The position numbers and the translations under genes were made by a program. The notes below the pieces were generated by a model. The model searched no databases, was not told the DNA's origin, and saw only the letters and a list, made by a program, of their open reading frames with translations. From contig CP099514.1 in assembly GCA_025809375.1 (NCBI GenBank), forward strand, positions 186,001 through 250,000: a stretch of DNA of 64,000 bases, in the 5' to 3' direction. The DNA comes from Bacillus zhangzhouensis. Lineage in GTDB: Bacteria > Bacillota > Bacilli > Bacillales > Bacillaceae. This document shows, piece after piece, positions 1 through 9,968 of this stretch. The stretch's first letter is position 1. Each line of letters opens with the position of its first letter.

Positions 1-774
1 GATATTCTCGTTGTTTGGTATGTGATATATAAATTAATGATGGTCATCCGCGGAACAAAAGCGGTTCAGCTTTTAAAGGGAATTGTGGTCATTGTTCTCG
101 TCAGGATGGGAAGTGCGTATCTCGGTCTTAACACACTTCAATGGCTGATGGACCAAGCGATTACGTGGGGATTCCTTGCGATCATTATTATTTTTCAGCC
201 AGAGCTAAGGAGAGCGCTTGAGCAGCTTGGGCGCGGCCGTTTCTTCTCAAGAAGCGGGACACCTGTAGAGGAACAGCAGCAGAAAACGATCGAGGCAATT
301 ACAAAAGCAATTAACTATATGGCAAAACGCAGAATCGGCGCGCTGCTGACAATTGAGCGCGATACCGGAATGAATGATTACATAGAGACAGGAATTCCTT
401 TGAATGCAAAGGTGAGTTCAGAGCTGCTCATTAATATTTTCATTCCGAATACACCGCTTCATGACGGTGCTGTCATTATGAAGCGGGATGAGATTGCAGC
501 TGCGGCTTGTTATTTACCGCTGTCAGAAAGTCCTTTTATCTCTAAGGAGCTTGGGACGCGTCATAGGGCGGCAGTTGGGATAAGTGAAGTGACAGACAGC
601 TTAACTGTCATCGTTTCTGAGGAAACGGGCGGCATTTCTGTCGCAAGAAATGGTGATCTCCACCGAGAATTGACAGAAGAAGCGCTTGAAGAAATGCTGA
701 TTGCTGAATTTAGTAAGAACAGCAAAGATGCTTCCTCGACCAAATGGTATTGGAGGGGCAAGAAAAATGGATAA
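1..774 (+). CDS. cdaA: Diadenylate cyclase CdaA (5' end outside window)
   Basis: Membrane diadenylate cyclase that makes c-di-AMP from two ATP. The reading frame is open from base 1, so roughly the first 17-20 residues lie upstream of the window. The visible part starts in the transmembrane region, followed by the DAC domain with the DGAVIMKR (DGA) and GTRHRAAVGI (RHR) catalytic motifs. The sequence is close to B. subtilis CdaA throughout and ends in WYWRGKKNG. It overlaps the next gene, cdaR, by 8 bases and is followed by glmM. This is the conserved cdaA-cdaR-glmM operon, in which CdaR and GlmM modulate cyclase activity. Identification is secure; only the N-terminus is missing. Confidence 0.97.
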   Translation, partial: DILVVWYVIYKLMMVIRGTKAVQLLKGIVVIVLVRMGSAYLGLNTLQWLMDQAITWGFLAIIIIFQPELRRALEQLGRGRFFSRSGTPVEEQQQKTIEAITKAINYMAKRRIGALLTIERDTGMNDYIETGIPLNAKVSSELLINIFIPNTPLHDGAVIMKRDEIAAAACYLPLSESPFISKELGTRHRAAVGISEVTDSLTVIVSEETGGISVARNGDLHRELTEEALEEMLIAEFSKNSKDASSTKWYWRGKKNG

Positions 775-2176
775 GATTTTGAATAATCGCTGGGCCGTTA
801 AGCTTCTTGCATTGGTCTTCGCTTTATTGCTGTATGGTGCAGTCAATTCAGCGCAAGCGCCCACGCCGAAAAAAATCGGTGAATCCTTTTTCCCTACATC
901 GACGACAGATGAAGCAACTCTAACTGACATTCCTGTTAAAGCGTATTATGATGACGAGAAATACGTCGTCACTGGTGTGCCGCAGACAGTCAATGTCACA
1001 ATTAAAGGATCAACAAGTGCTGTGAAAACAGCAAGACAAACAAAGAATTTTGAAATTTACGCAGACATGCGAAACCTATCGACAGGTACTCATAAAGTGG
1101 AGCTGAAGGCAAGAGATGTATCGAAGGGTCTCACACTATCGATTAATCCATCTGTGACGACTGTGACGATACAAGAAAAAACGACAGCTGAATTTCCTGT
1201 TGAAACCGAGTTTTATAATCAAAATAAAATCAAAGACGGCTATTCACCTGAACAGCCCATTGTGAATCCGAAAAAGGTCACAGTCACTGGATCAAAGGAC
1301 GTCATCGACAAAATTTCTGTCATTAAAGCTTTTGTGAACTTAGAGGATGTCGATCAGCAAATTGAAAAAGAAGCGAAGCTCACTGTGTATGATAGCAACG
1401 GGAATGAGCTGCCAGTCGAAGTGAGCCCGTCCGTGGTGGATATTACGGTTCCAATCTCAAGCCCGAGCAAAAAGGTTCCGTTTAAAATTGAGCGGACGGG
1501 CAGCTTGCCAGAAGGGATCAGCATCTCTAGCATTGAGACAAGCCCGAGTGAGGTTACAGTGTACGGCTCTCAAAAGGTGCTGGATGGACTTGATTTTATT
1601 GATGGTGTCAAGCTGGACCTAAGCAAGATTAAAGATGATACGGAAATAGATGCTGATATTCCTCTTCCAGATGGTGTAAAAAAGGTATCGCCCGAAACCG
1701 TTAAGATCAAAGTGAAGGTTGCAACAGCTGAAGAAAAAAAGATTGATAATGTACCGATTTCTGTCGTGGGTTTGAGCAAAGATCTCACTTCTGATTTTGT
1801 GAGCCCTTCTTCTGGACGGATCACGTTAATAGCAAAGGGATCAAAGAGTGCGATTGATAAACTAAAGGCTTCAGATGTTGAAGCCTATATCAATGCAGGG
1901 GACTTGAACGAAGGAATCCATGAGGTCAAAGTTCAAGTGAATGGTCCTCAAAATGTGACATGGACATTATCAAGATCGAAGGTCAAAGTGAAACTCACTT
2001 CTACTGATCCAGAGGACCAGCCGGCTTCTACGAATGATCAGAAGGATCAATCATCTGATGAAGATGATCAGGACGAGAAGAGCAAAGAAGAATCCACACA
2101 AGATAAAGCAAAGAAAGAATCGAGTCAAAGACAGCGGGTCAAAGAAGATAAAAAAGAGGACAAAACATCCTCTTGA
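767..2176 (+). CDS. cdaR: CdaA regulatory protein CdaR (YbbR domains)
   Basis: Membrane-anchored extracytoplasmic regulator of CdaA. An N-terminal transmembrane segment (about residues 10-27 after MDKILNNRWAVK) is followed by four YbbR-type beta-rich repeats and a hydrophilic Asp/Glu/Lys/Ser-rich tail (last ~55 residues) typical of wall-facing proteins. The ATG at 767 is chosen over an upstream in-frame ATG at 701. It has TGGAGGGG about 10 bases before it and gives the usual 8-base overlap with cdaA. At 469 residues it is slightly shorter than my recollection of the B. subtilis protein (about 480). It is cotranscribed with glmM 25 bases downstream. Confidence 0.95.
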   Translation: MDKILNNRWAVKLLALVFALLLYGAVNSAQAPTPKKIGESFFPTSTTDEATLTDIPVKAYYDDEKYVVTGVPQTVNVTIKGSTSAVKTARQTKNFEIYADMRNLSTGTHKVELKARDVSKGLTLSINPSVTTVTIQEKTTAEFPVETEFYNQNKIKDGYSPEQPIVNPKKVTVTGSKDVIDKISVIKAFVNLEDVDQQIEKEAKLTVYDSNGNELPVEVSPSVVDITVPISSPSKKVPFKIERTGSLPEGISISSIETSPSEVTVYGSQKVLDGLDFIDGVKLDLSKIKDDTEIDADIPLPDGVKKVSPETVKIKVKVATAEEKKIDNVPISVVGLSKDLTSDFVSPSSGRITLIAKGSKSAIDKLKASDVEAYINAGDLNEGIHEVKVQVNGPQNVTWTLSRSKVKVKLTSTDPEDQPASTNDQKDQSSDEDDQDEKSKEESTQDKAKKESSQRQRVKEDKKEDKTSS

Positions 2177-2201
2177 ATGGTAAAAAAGGAGCGATTGAAA
2201 C

Positions 2202-3548
2202 ATGGGCAAGTACTTTGGAACTGATGGTGTAAGGGGTGTAGCGAATAGCGAATTAACGCCAGAGCTCGCATTTAAAATTGGGAGATTTGGCGGCTATGTG
2301 CTCACGAAGGATAAAGAACGTCCAAAGGTACTCGTTGGTCGAGACACACGTGTATCTGGTCATATGTTAGAAGGAGCGCTCGTTGCAGGTTTACTTTCAA
2401 TTGGAGCTGAAGTGATGCGCCTAGGCGTGATCTCAACACCTGGTGTGTCTTATTTAACGAAGGCAATGGATGCAGAAGCGGGTGTTATGATTTCTGCTTC
2501 TCACAATCCAGTTCAAGACAATGGCATTAAATTCTTTGGCGGTGACGGCTTTAAGCTGTCAGATGAACAGGAGGACGAAATTGAGCAGCTGATGGATCAG
2601 CCAGTCGATCAATTACCACGCCCGGTTGGAGCCGATCTTGGAACGGTGAACGACTACTTTGAAGGCGGTCAGAAATACTTGCAATTCTTAAAGCAGACAG
2701 CAGATGAGGATTTCACAGGTATTCACGTGGCGCTTGACTGTGCACACGGTGCAACCTCTTCTCTAGCGACACATTTATTTGCAGATTTAGATGCTGATGT
2801 GTCCACAATGGGAACATCACCAAACGGTTTGAATATCAATGATGGTGTAGGTTCCACTCATCCAGAGGCACTTTCTGCTTTTGTGAAGGAGAAGGGTGCA
2901 GATATTGGTCTTGCGTTTGATGGTGACGGTGACCGTTTAATTGCAGTCGATGAAAAAGGTGATATCGTAGACGGCGATCAAATTATGTACATATGTGCAC
3001 GTTATTTGAAGGATGAAGGCCGATTAAAGGATGACACCGTTGTGTCAACGGTCATGAGTAACCTTGGTTTCTATAAAGCGCTTGAGAAGCAAGGTATTAA
3101 GAGCATTCAAACTGCTGTTGGTGACCGCTATGTGGTCGAAGCGATGAAAAAAGACGGCTATAATGTCGGCGGCGAGCAGTCAGGTCATTTGATTTTCCTT
3201 GATTATAATACGACAGGTGATGGCATGCTTTCTGCGATCATGCTTGTGAACACGCTCAAAGCGACAGGAAAAACATTATCAGAGCTTGCAGCGGAAATGG
3301 AAAAGTTCCCGCAGCTTTTAGTGAATGTGAAAGTGTCTGATAAATACAAAGTAGAAGAAAATGAAAAAGTAAAAGCGGTGATCCAAGAGGTCGAAAAAGA
3401 GATGAATGGTGACGGCCGTATCCTTGTTCGTCCATCTGGAACAGAGCCGCTTGTACGTGTCATGGCAGAGGCGAAAACAAAAGAGCTGTGTAATGAATAT
3501 GTGGCTCGAATTACAGCTGTTGTGAAAGAAGAAATGGGCATTGAGTAA
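2202..3548 (+). CDS. glmM: Phosphoglucosamine mutase GlmM
   Basis: Converts glucosamine-6-phosphate to glucosamine-1-phosphate, the step after GlmS on the way to UDP-GlcNAc and peptidoglycan. The 448-residue length is normal. The phosphoserine loop ISASHNP places the catalytic Ser at residue 100, and the metal-binding loop DGDGDR has Asp240, Asp242 and Asp244. The C-terminal phosphate-binding motif [12 protein letters not shown] is present. The start has AAAGGAGCG upstream. It is the third gene of the cdaA-cdaR-glmM operon and ends in a clear terminator. In B. subtilis GlmM binds and inhibits CdaA; the conserved order suggests the same here. Confidence 0.97.
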   Translation: MGKYFGTDGVRGVANSELTPELAFKIGRFGGYVLTKDKERPKVLVGRDTRVSGHMLEGALVAGLLSIGAEVMRLGVISTPGVSYLTKAMDAEAGVMISASHNPVQDNGIKFFGGDGFKLSDEQEDEIEQLMDQPVDQLPRPVGADLGTVNDYFEGGQKYLQFLKQTADEDFTGIHVALDCAHGATSSLATHLFADLDADVSTMGTSPNGLNINDGVGSTHPEALSAFVKEKGADIGLAFDGDGDRLIAVDEKGDIVDGDQIMYICARYLKDEGRLKDDTVVSTVMSNLGFYKALEKQGIKSIQTAVGDRYVVEAMKKDGYNVGGEQSGHLIFLDYNTTGDGMLSAIMLVNTLKATGKTLSELAAEMEKFPQLLVNVKVSDKYKVEENEKVKAVIQEVEKEMNGDGRILVRPSGTEPLVRVMAEAKTKELCNEYVARITAVVKEEMGIE

Positions 3549-3557
3549 TAGATGAAA

Positions 3558-3588
3558 GCAAATCGCTAGTAGCGGTTTGCTTTTTTTC
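3558..3588 (+). terminator. Intrinsic terminator of cdaA-cdaR-glmM
   Basis: A 10-base-pair stem (GCAAATCGCT pairing with AGCGGTTTGC, one G-T pair) is followed by seven T residues, ten bases after the glmM stop codon. Confidence 0.9.
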
Positions 3589-3755
3589 GAATAAACGTCA
3601 TAAATGGATGGATTTGTACGAATCTTATAAGCGAGGGCAATTTACTGTTGCTTTCATACATAGGAGAGCACATCAAAGGTAGAACGTGACAAGCCTCATC
3701 GCATATAGTGTATGGAGGTCTTACTTTCTTGAAAGGATCACCCGCTATATTGTGA

Positions 3756-3784
3756 TTGACGGAGGTCAGACCTTATAGTACAAT
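3756..3784 (+). promoter_or_regulatory. Sigma-A promoter of glmS
   Basis: TTGACG and TACAAT are separated by exactly 17 bases. The predicted start near 3791 lies about 65 bases ahead of the ribozyme cleavage site, so the glmS mRNA begins with a short leader upstream of the ribozyme. I see no second good promoter in the 3589-3755 stretch. Confidence 0.8.
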
Positions 3785-3849
3785 CATCCTTGTGTTACTG
3801 GATTTTTATTCTATGAGGAAAGGCAGGTAGATGTTTAGGAACTCTTTTA

Positions 3850-4021
3850 TAATTATAGCGCCCGAACTAAGCGATCGGACGAAAGATGCTTAGTTGACGA
3901 GGATGGAGGTTATCGAATTTTCGGCGGATGCCTCCCGGCTGATCAAAAAAGAGATCACAGCCGTAAGTGTTTCTTTAAAGCAAAGAGGTGACTCTTTGTA
4001 CAAAGGGAATACACATGATCT
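3850..4021 (+). promoter_or_regulatory. glmS ribozyme (GlcN6P-activated self-cleaving riboswitch)
   Basis: Self-cleaving RNA in the glmS leader that uses glucosamine-6-phosphate as cofactor and triggers mRNA decay when the product is plentiful. The conserved start AGCGCCCGAACTAAGCG is present, with the expected cleavage between A3857 and G3858. The core segments GACGAGGATGGAGGTTATCG and GGCGGATGCCTCCCGGCTGA follow, then the P3/P4 region ending in CACATGATCT. It matches the B. subtilis ribozyme nearly base for base from memory. A small extra hairpin (AGGGAC/GTCCCT, 4042-4061) lies between ribozyme and ribosome binding site. Confidence 0.97.
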
Positions 4022-4116
4022 CCCAAATTAAACATGTAGAGAGGGACGAAGAAATGTCCCTTCTATTGTAGTAGGCTTTCTTTGTCCCTTTCACATGATC
4101 GGGAGGAAGAATATTT

Positions 4117-5919
4117 ATGTGTGGAATCGTAGGTTATATTGGTCAGAATGATGCGAAGGAAATCCTATTAAAAGGTTTAGAGAAGCTTGAGTACCGCGGG
4201 TATGACTCAGCAGGTATCGCTGTGGCAAACGAAGAAGGCGTGCATGTGTTCAAAGAAAAAGGACGGATCGCTGAGCTTCGTGAAGTCGTTGATGCAAACG
4301 TAGCATCTTCAGCAGGAATCGGACATACACGCTGGGCAACTCACGGTGTACCAAGCCATCTAAATGCGCATCCGCATCAAAGTGCTTCTGGCCGTTTTAC
4401 GCTTGTTCATAACGGTGTCATTGAGAACTATGTACAATTGACACGCGAATATTTACAAGACGTCACACTAAAAAGCGACACAGATACAGAGGTTGTTGTT
4501 CAAGTCATCGAACAATTTGTCAGCAGAGGTCTTGATACAGAAGAAGCTTTCCGTCAAACGCTTCTTCAACTAAAAGGCTCTTACGCAATTGCCCTTTTCG
4601 ATAACGAAAACAAAGAAACAATCTATGTGGCGAAAAACAAAAGCCCATTATTGGTTGGTTTCGGCGAAGGATTCAACGTTGTGGCTTCTGACGCAATGGC
4701 GATGCTTCAAGTAACAAACGAATATGCGGAATTAATGGATAAAGAAATGGTCATTGTCACAAAAGACGAGGTTATCATTAAAAACCTTGACGGTGATATC
4801 ATGACACGTCCTTCTTATATCGCTGAGCTTGATGCAAGCGACATTGAGAAAGGCACATATCCTCACTACATGTTAAAAGAAACGGATGAACAGCCGCTTG
4901 TTATGCGCAAAATCATCCAAGAATATCAAGACGAAAACGGCAAGCTGTCAGTTGCTGGCGATATCGCAAGTGCAGTAGCAGAAGCAGACCGCATTTACAT
5001 TGTGGCTTGCGGAACGAGCTACCATGCAGGTCTTGTCGGTAAACAATACATTGAAGACTGGGCAAAAGTACCTGTAGAAGTCCATGTAGCAAGTGAATTC
5101 TCTTACAACATGCCGCTTCTATCGAAAAAGCCGTTGTTCATCTTCCTTTCTCAATCTGGGGAGACTGCGGACAGCCGTGCTGTACTTGTTCAAGTCAAAG
5201 AGCTTGGTCATAAAGCTTTAACGATCACAAACGTACCAGGATCTACGCTTTCTCGTGAAGCGGACTTCACATTGCTTCTTCATGCAGGACCAGAAATCGC
5301 AGTGGCTTCAACAAAAGCCTACACAGCACAAATCGCTGTACTTGCAATCCTTGCATCCGTTGCAGCTGAATTAAATGGTCAATCTCTTGACTTTGATCTT
5401 GTGAAAGAGCTTGGTATTGTAGCAAACGCAATGGAAGCCCTTGTCGATCAAAAGGATGAAATGGAACAAATCGCTCGTGACTTCTTCACAGTGACACATA
5501 ACGCATTCTTTATCGGAAGAGGACTTGACTACTATGTGTGCCTTGAAGGTTCACTGAAGCTAAAAGAGATCTCTTACATCCAAGCAGAAGGCTTTGCTGG
5601 CGGAGAGCTCAAACACGGCACAATTGCTTTGATTGAAGAAGGCACACCGGTCATTGCCCTTGCAACGCAAGAGCACGTGAACCTCAGCATTCGCGGTAAC
5701 GTCAAAGAAGTCGTTGCACGCGGAGCAAACCCATGTGTCATCTCACTAAAAGGCCTAGAAGACGAAGGCGACCGTTTCGTCCTTCCAGCTGTACACCCAG
5801 CACTTGCACCACTTGCATCTGTTGTCCCATTACAGCTAATCGCATACTACGCAGCCCTTCACCGCGGGTGTGATGTGGATAAACCACGTAACCTTGCGAA
5901 GAGTGTGACGGTGGAGTAG
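4117..5919 (+). CDS. glmS: Glutamine-fructose-6-phosphate aminotransferase GlmS
   Basis: Makes glucosamine-6-phosphate from fructose-6-phosphate and glutamine, the committed step to amino sugars. It starts MCGIVGYIG, so Cys2 becomes the N-terminal nucleophile of the class II glutaminase domain (about residues 2-220). Two SIS sugar-isomerase domains follow (motifs [36 protein letters not shown]), and it ends in KSVTVE. The 600-residue length is standard. Start has GGGAGGAAG upstream. Expression is controlled by the ribozyme immediately 5'. It stands alone as a transcript with its own terminator. Confidence 0.98.
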   Translation: MCGIVGYIGQNDAKEILLKGLEKLEYRGYDSAGIAVANEEGVHVFKEKGRIAELREVVDANVASSAGIGHTRWATHGVPSHLNAHPHQSASGRFTLVHNGVIENYVQLTREYLQDVTLKSDTDTEVVVQVIEQFVSRGLDTEEAFRQTLLQLKGSYAIALFDNENKETIYVAKNKSPLLVGFGEGFNVVASDAMAMLQVTNEYAELMDKEMVIVTKDEVIIKNLDGDIMTRPSYIAELDASDIEKGTYPHYMLKETDEQPLVMRKIIQEYQDENGKLSVAGDIASAVAEADRIYIVACGTSYHAGLVGKQYIEDWAKVPVEVHVASEFSYNMPLLSKKPLFIFLSQSGETADSRAVLVQVKELGHKALTITNVPGSTLSREADFTLLLHAGPEIAVASTKAYTAQIAVLAILASVAAELNGQSLDFDLVKELGIVANAMEALVDQKDEMEQIARDFFTVTHNAFFIGRGLDYYVCLEGSLKLKEISYIQAEGFAGGELKHGTIALIEEGTPVIALATQEHVNLSIRGNVKEVVARGANPCVISLKGLEDEGDRFVLPAVHPALAPLASVVPLQLIAYYAALHRGCDVDKPRNLAKSVTVE

Positions 5920-5945
5920 GGTTAAAATTAAATCGGATTTTTGAT

Positions 5946-5983
5946 ACCCCTTTAGATATCATTTTCTAAAGGGGTGTTTTTGT
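5946..5983 (+). terminator. glmS terminator
   Basis: ACCCCTTTAG pairs perfectly with CTAAAGGGGT around a 10-base loop and is followed by GTTTTTGTTT. Confidence 0.9.
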
Positions 5984-6082
5984 TTCACTCTCTATATCGA
6001 AAAAGCGGAGAGAAAGGGTCGAACGAAGCTTGTTGATGGTATGGGTATGGATTAGTTCAGAAATCACTATAAATAGAAATGC

Positions 6083-6115
6083 AAAAAAGATTGGAGGTCA
6101 AGTCCAATCTTTTTT
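6083..6115. terminator. Bidirectional hairpin between glmS and skf
   Basis: Perfect 13-base-pair stem with A6 on the 5' arm and T6 on the 3' arm (AAAAAAGATTGGA / TCCAATCTTTTTT). No gene I recognise lies between this hairpin and the glmS terminator, so it is probably the relic terminator of a lost gene or an insulator before the skf promoter. Confidence 0.7.
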
Positions 6116-6192
6116 AAATTATTCAGCTTATTATTAATCCTAAAAATCCCTTTTAAGTATATTTTTAAAATATTTCACAAAATTCCCCTTAC

Positions 6193-6217
6193 TTCGACAT
6201 TTTTCATATGGTAATAT
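6193..6217 (+). promoter_or_regulatory. skf promoter with Spo0A box
   Basis: An extended -10 (TG-G-TAATAT, -10 hexamer 6212-6217) lies about 60 bases before skfA and has no good -35. TTCGACA at 6193-6199 overlaps the -35 position and matches the core of a Spo0A (0A) box. The B. subtilis skf operon is known to be a low-threshold Spo0A~P target repressed by AbrB, so activator-dependent start is the simplest reading. The surrounding AT-rich 6120-6190 stretch could hold AbrB or PhoP sites but I cannot define one. Confidence 0.55.
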
Positions 6218-6277
6218 CAGGGTGCATAGCGGATGGGTCTATTGACACTATGCGAAATTTAAGAGGAGGTTTTACTT

Positions 6278-6445
6278 ATGACACGAAACCAAAAAGAATG
6301 GGAATCTGTGAGTAAAAAAAACCTTAAACGTCCAGGTGGTACTTCGATTGTAAAGGCTGCTGGATGTATGGGGTGTTGGGCCTCAAAAAGTATTGCAATG
6401 ACACGTGTGTGTGCACTACCTCATCCTGCAATGCGGGCTATTTAA
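6278..6445 (+). CDS. skfA: Sporulation killing factor precursor SkfA
   Basis: 55-residue precursor of the cyclic sactipeptide that kills sibling cells early in sporulation (cannibalism). The leader MTRNQKEWESVSKK is followed by a 26-residue core starting at Cys30. As far as I recall, the core is identical to the B. subtilis one. Core Cys4 and Met12 are the thioether partners, and core Cys1 and Cys16 the disulfide. Start has AAGAGGAGG nine bases upstream. All mature-peptide residues needed for maturation are present, so the toxin should be functional if the downstream enzymes are. Confidence 0.97.
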   Translation: MTRNQKEWESVSKKNLKRPGGTSIVKAAGCMGCWASKSIAMTRVCALPHPAMRAI

Positions 6446-6455
6446 GGGAAAACAT

Positions 6456-6485
6456 AAGGAGTTAAGCATATATTGCTAACTCCTT
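6456..6485 (+). terminator. Attenuator hairpin between skfA and skfB
   Basis: AAGGAGTTA...TAACTCCTT stem extended by GC/GC with a single bulged A, just after the skfA stop and before the skfB ribosome binding site. The T tract is weak (ATTCT), so it should terminate only partly. That would give more skfA mRNA than mRNA for the enzymes. Confidence 0.65.
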
Positions 6486-6509
6486 ATTCTACAAAAGGGG
6501 TGTCTATTT

Positions 6510-7745
6510 ATGTCAAATAATCAACTAGTAGAGTATGATTTACCTGAATTAGCGATCCATTTACAGCCTCATGGAGCTGTTATGATAGATAGAAAATCAA
6601 TGTATTATTTTAGATTGAGTGGAAGAGGGGCACAGCTCGCATTTTTATTAGCTAAGAATAAAGACTTAAGTAAAACAGCTCGTATCTGGGAAATCGTTAA
6701 AAAAGAAGAGCTAACAGCTGATCAACTTCGAGAAGAATTGAGTGCTCATCCTTTTACTGAAGCTTGGACGCAAGGATTACTGGATCAACCTATTCAATTC
6801 TCTGGATCTTTACATTCCTATTTGCCTATTAGTTGTACTCTCCAATTAACAAATGCTTGTAACTTGGGATGTTCCTTTTGTTATGCCAGTTCCGGTCAGC
6901 CTTATCCTGAAGAGTTAACATGTTCACAGTGGATTAATGTAATGCAGAAGTTAGCAGCACAAGGCGTCGCTGATGTTACTTTAACTGGAGGGGAAGCCAA
7001 GCTGATTAAAGGTTTTAAAGAAATTGTAATGGCTGCGAGTTCATTATTCACTAACGTAAATGTGTTTAGCAATGGTTTAAACTGGAGGCAAGAAGAAGTA
7101 GAATTGCTTAGTCATTTAGGAAATGTATCTGTACAAATTAGCATTGATGGTACGAGTGATACTCACGATGCATTAAGAGGCAGGAAAGGTGCTTTTCAAG
7201 AGAGCATGGAAACGATCCAACGATTATCAGGAGAAAACGTTCCTGTAATTGTTGCAATGACGATCAATGAAATGAACGCTGATCAAGTAGCAGAGGTAGT
7301 AGATCATTGTGCAAAAGCAAATGCATCCATTTTCCGTGCTGGTAAAACTTTATCCGTAGGACGTGCTACTAGGAATTTTAAAGCGTTAGAAACGTCGTTT
7401 GCAAAGCTTGTTCAAAGCCAGTTGCAACAGGCCCGTCATAAGTGGGAACACCATTTGAATATAATTGATTGGGAAAATGAAGAAAATTCTTTTACAACTG
7501 ATTTCTGTACACCTGGTTATTTGGCTTGGTATATAAGGGCGGATGGTTATGTCACACCTTGTCAATTAGAGGATATCTCTTTAGGTCATATCCTAACTGA
7601 TTCTTTTTCTGAAATTGGATCACCAGCAAGGCTGTTGAAATTGAAATGTGAAGCGAAAAATTGTAAATGTATAGGGAAAGTTGAACTCTCCGAGCCAGAC
7701 CTTCCTTTTGAAAATGATATGAGAGCAGGAGCTACTAATGGATAG
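6510..7745 (+). CDS. skfB: Radical SAM sactisynthase SkfB
   Basis: Radical S-adenosylmethionine enzyme that forms the Cys-Met alpha-carbon thioether in SkfA. 411 residues. The N-terminal ~100 residues are PqqD-like, for leader recognition. The SAM-cluster motif is Cys117-x3-Cys121-x2-Cys124 (NACNLGCSFCYAS), followed by a TGGEA glycine motif. Several Cys in the C-terminal 80 residues (DFCTPG, TPCQLE, KCEAKNCKC) fit the auxiliary SPASM/twitch cluster. Start has AAAAGGGGTGTC upstream. It overlaps skfC by 8 bases (ATGGATAG), implying translational coupling. Confidence 0.95.
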   Translation: MSNNQLVEYDLPELAIHLQPHGAVMIDRKSMYYFRLSGRGAQLAFLLAKNKDLSKTARIWEIVKKEELTADQLREELSAHPFTEAWTQGLLDQPIQFSGSLHSYLPISCTLQLTNACNLGCSFCYASSGQPYPEELTCSQWINVMQKLAAQGVADVTLTGGEAKLIKGFKEIVMAASSLFTNVNVFSNGLNWRQEEVELLSHLGNVSVQISIDGTSDTHDALRGRKGAFQESMETIQRLSGENVPVIVAMTINEMNADQVAEVVDHCAKANASIFRAGKTLSVGRATRNFKALETSFAKLVQSQLQQARHKWEHHLNIIDWENEENSFTTDFCTPGYLAWYIRADGYVTPCQLEDISLGHILTDSFSEIGSPARLLKLKCEAKNCKCIGKVELSEPDLPFENDMRAGATNG

Positions 7746-9228
7746 TATAACTTTTATTTTGTGGGCAGGTCTTGGGTTAATAGGGCTTTTTCTGTTTACG
7801 AAGTATAGAGTATCAACCATAGAATCTAATCTTTTAGATAAAAGTGAGGCAAGAAAAGTCAGTATCGACTTTATTAGAGAATTCATGGGTATAGATGTAG
7901 AGGAATGGGATGTCTATTCAGTCTATTGGTATGATCATGAAACAGTGAATAAGCTACATCATTTAGGCTTGTTGAAGAAAAATCGACATATTCTCCACGA
8001 AATGGGATTGGTTGAGTCATGGCGTGTTCGCTTTGTTCATCAAAATCAATCATTCGTCATAGGAGTAAACGCAAAGCGCGAAGTTACTTTTTTTTACGCT
8101 GATGTAAGGCAAACTTCATTGCCTAATAAAGGTGGTCAAATATCATTAGAAGGGTTAAAAGAACAACTAACTTATTCTTCAAAGGGATTGTGGGCTAAGA
8201 CCAAACCAACTGGTTCTGGTTCAAATAAAGAGGATTTTCGTGAAATCAAAACGTATTGGTATCTTGCTGAAAAGGAAGATATTCGACTTAAGGTAACAGT
8301 TGAAATGCAATCTGGTGTGATCACTTATATCGGCACAGATCCAGAGATTCTCACAGATCAAATGAACAAAGTAATAAGAGATGAACAAGTTGAGTCTACT
8401 TTTGGCATCTCAGGTATGTTAGGGTCAGCCGCTGCGATGATCATGGCTATATTAGTTTTAGTCTTAATGAATGTACAAATACAAATCACATTAAGTCTTA
8501 TACTGGGTTTGATTATTGTACTAGTGCAATCTCTCACAATTAAGGAAGATATACAACTAACGATAGTAAATGCTTACGATGCTAGGATGAGTGTTCGTAC
8601 TGTTCAATTACTTGGCATACTATCTACTTTGTTTGCAGGATTATTGACAGGATTTGTGGTATTTATATGTTCATTGGCAGGAGGTGCTCTTGTGAATGAA
8701 TTAGAACTGAAATTTCTAGATCAAATCATTGTCCAGATATTTATCGGGCTTAGCGCCGGATTAATTAGTTTAGGTTGCACATCTCTTATTTTTTATTTGT
8801 TAGAGAGAATGAATCGATTGCGGATATCACCAGAATTATCCAATAGAAGTATGTTTTTATCTGGATTCACCTTGAGACAAGGGCTAAATATGAGCCTGCA
8901 AAGTTCTATTGGGGAAGAAGTCATTTACAGACTCTTAATGATTTCTTTAATATTTTGGTTAAGTGGGAGTATAATATTGTCCATTTTCATATCATCTTTA
9001 CTGTGGGCAATTATGCATCAGGTGACAGGATATGATCCAAGATGGATTCGCTGGGCGCATCTTTTTGTTTTCGGGTGCTTCCTTGGTTTTCTTTTTGTGA
9101 ATTATGGATTTATTTGTGTACTGGTGGCACATTTTATTCACAATTTAGTGCTCGTTTGTATGCCCTTATGGCAATTTAAACTTCAAAGATATATACATAC
9201 CAAGAAGCCTCAGCATACATCACTCTAA
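7738..9228 (+). CDS. skfC: SkfC, CAAX-like (CPBP) membrane protease
   Basis: 496-residue integral membrane protein thought to cleave the SkfA leader and help cyclise the peptide. The N-terminal half is soluble and domain-like. The C-terminal half has about eight hydrophobic segments with the CPBP/Abi glutamate motif EEVIYR (in SSIGEEVIYRLL) and later His motifs WAIMHQ and HFIHN. The start overlaps the end of skfB. It is a single uninterrupted frame here. Role in SKF maturation is taken from B. subtilis. Confidence 0.93.
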   Translation: MDSITFILWAGLGLIGLFLFTKYRVSTIESNLLDKSEARKVSIDFIREFMGIDVEEWDVYSVYWYDHETVNKLHHLGLLKKNRHILHEMGLVESWRVRFVHQNQSFVIGVNAKREVTFFYADVRQTSLPNKGGQISLEGLKEQLTYSSKGLWAKTKPTGSGSNKEDFREIKTYWYLAEKEDIRLKVTVEMQSGVITYIGTDPEILTDQMNKVIRDEQVESTFGISGMLGSAAAMIMAILVLVLMNVQIQITLSLILGLIIVLVQSLTIKEDIQLTIVNAYDARMSVRTVQLLGILSTLFAGLLTGFVVFICSLAGGALVNELELKFLDQIIVQIFIGLSAGLISLGCTSLIFYLLERMNRLRISPELSNRSMFLSGFTLRQGLNMSLQSSIGEEVIYRLLMISLIFWLSGSIILSIFISSLLWAIMHQVTGYDPRWIRWAHLFVFGCFLGFLFVNYGFICVLVAHFIHNLVLVCMPLWQFKLQRYIHTKKPQHTSL

Positions 9229-9245
9229 TCAGAAGGAGAGATTTG

Positions 9246-9968
9246 ATGCCATTCATGGAGGTTCAGAATGTAAGCAAACGATATAGCAATGGTGATGGGA
9301 TAGAGGATCTGTCATTTTCCATTGAAGCAGGTGAGGTTGTGGCGCTGCTTGGGCCTAATGGCGCCGGGAAGACGACAACGATTCGGTGTGTAACAGGTCT
9401 ATATAAACCAGATGGAGGGGAAATTCTCATAGAGGGTTTCCCGCCTGGTCATGCCCATGTCCAAAAACAAGTAGCTCTTATTCCTGATCAGCCGTATTTG
9501 TATCCAGACTTAACGGCTGCTGAACATGTTCAATTCCGGGCACGTGGATATCATAAAGGGTTAAAACAGATCAAGGAACAGGTATATGAAGCGTTGAAAG
9601 AAGTACATATGGAAAAGAAGATAAATGAACTGTGCGGAAGGCTTTCAAGAGGTCAAAAGCAGCGTGTCGTCTTAGCAGGAGCCATTGTTCAAGATGCCTC
9701 CCTTTTTATATTAGATGAACCGACTGTCGGGTTAGATATTCCGTCAAAACAGTGGCTGTCGCATTGGCTGAGACAAAAAAGCAGTCAAGGTGGGGCGGTC
9801 TTTGTGTCGTCTCATAGTCTGGAGTTTGTTCTTGATACGGCTAGCAGGGTTGTATTGATTCGAGACGGTGCCATCATGAAGAGTATGGATGTTCCTCAAT
9901 TAAAGGAAGAACAGATTGAGTGGAGGGCAGAAGTAATTCAACTTTTGGGGGAGTGGTCAAGTGAATAA
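9246..9968 (+). CDS. skfE: SkfE, ABC transporter ATP-binding protein
   Basis: ATPase of the SkfEF exporter, which secretes SKF and gives immunity to the producer. 240 residues. Walker A GPNGAGKTT, Q-loop/LIPDQP region, signature LSRGQKQRVVLAG, Walker B LFILDEPTVGLD and H-switch SSHSLE are all present. The ATG at 9246 is preferred over the TTG three bases earlier because AGAAGGAGAG is correctly spaced. It overlaps skfF by 8 bases. Confidence 0.93.
   Translation: MPFMEVQNVSKRYSNGDGIEDLSFSIEAGEVVALLGPNGAGKTTTIRCVTGLYKPDGGEILIEGFPPGHAHVQKQVALIPDQPYLYPDLTAAEHVQFRARGYHKGLKQIKEQVYEALKEVHMEKKINELCGRLSRGQKQRVVLAGAIVQDASLFILDEPTVGLDIPSKQWLSHWLRQKSSQGGAVFVSSHSLEFVLDTASRVVLIRDGAIMKSMDVPQLKEEQIEWRAEVIQLLGEWSSE

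Noticed and set aside
5984..6082. Possible small RNA or gene between the glmS terminator and the next hairpin
   Set aside because: No promoter, ORF or conserved structure that I can support apart from the hairpin already listed.
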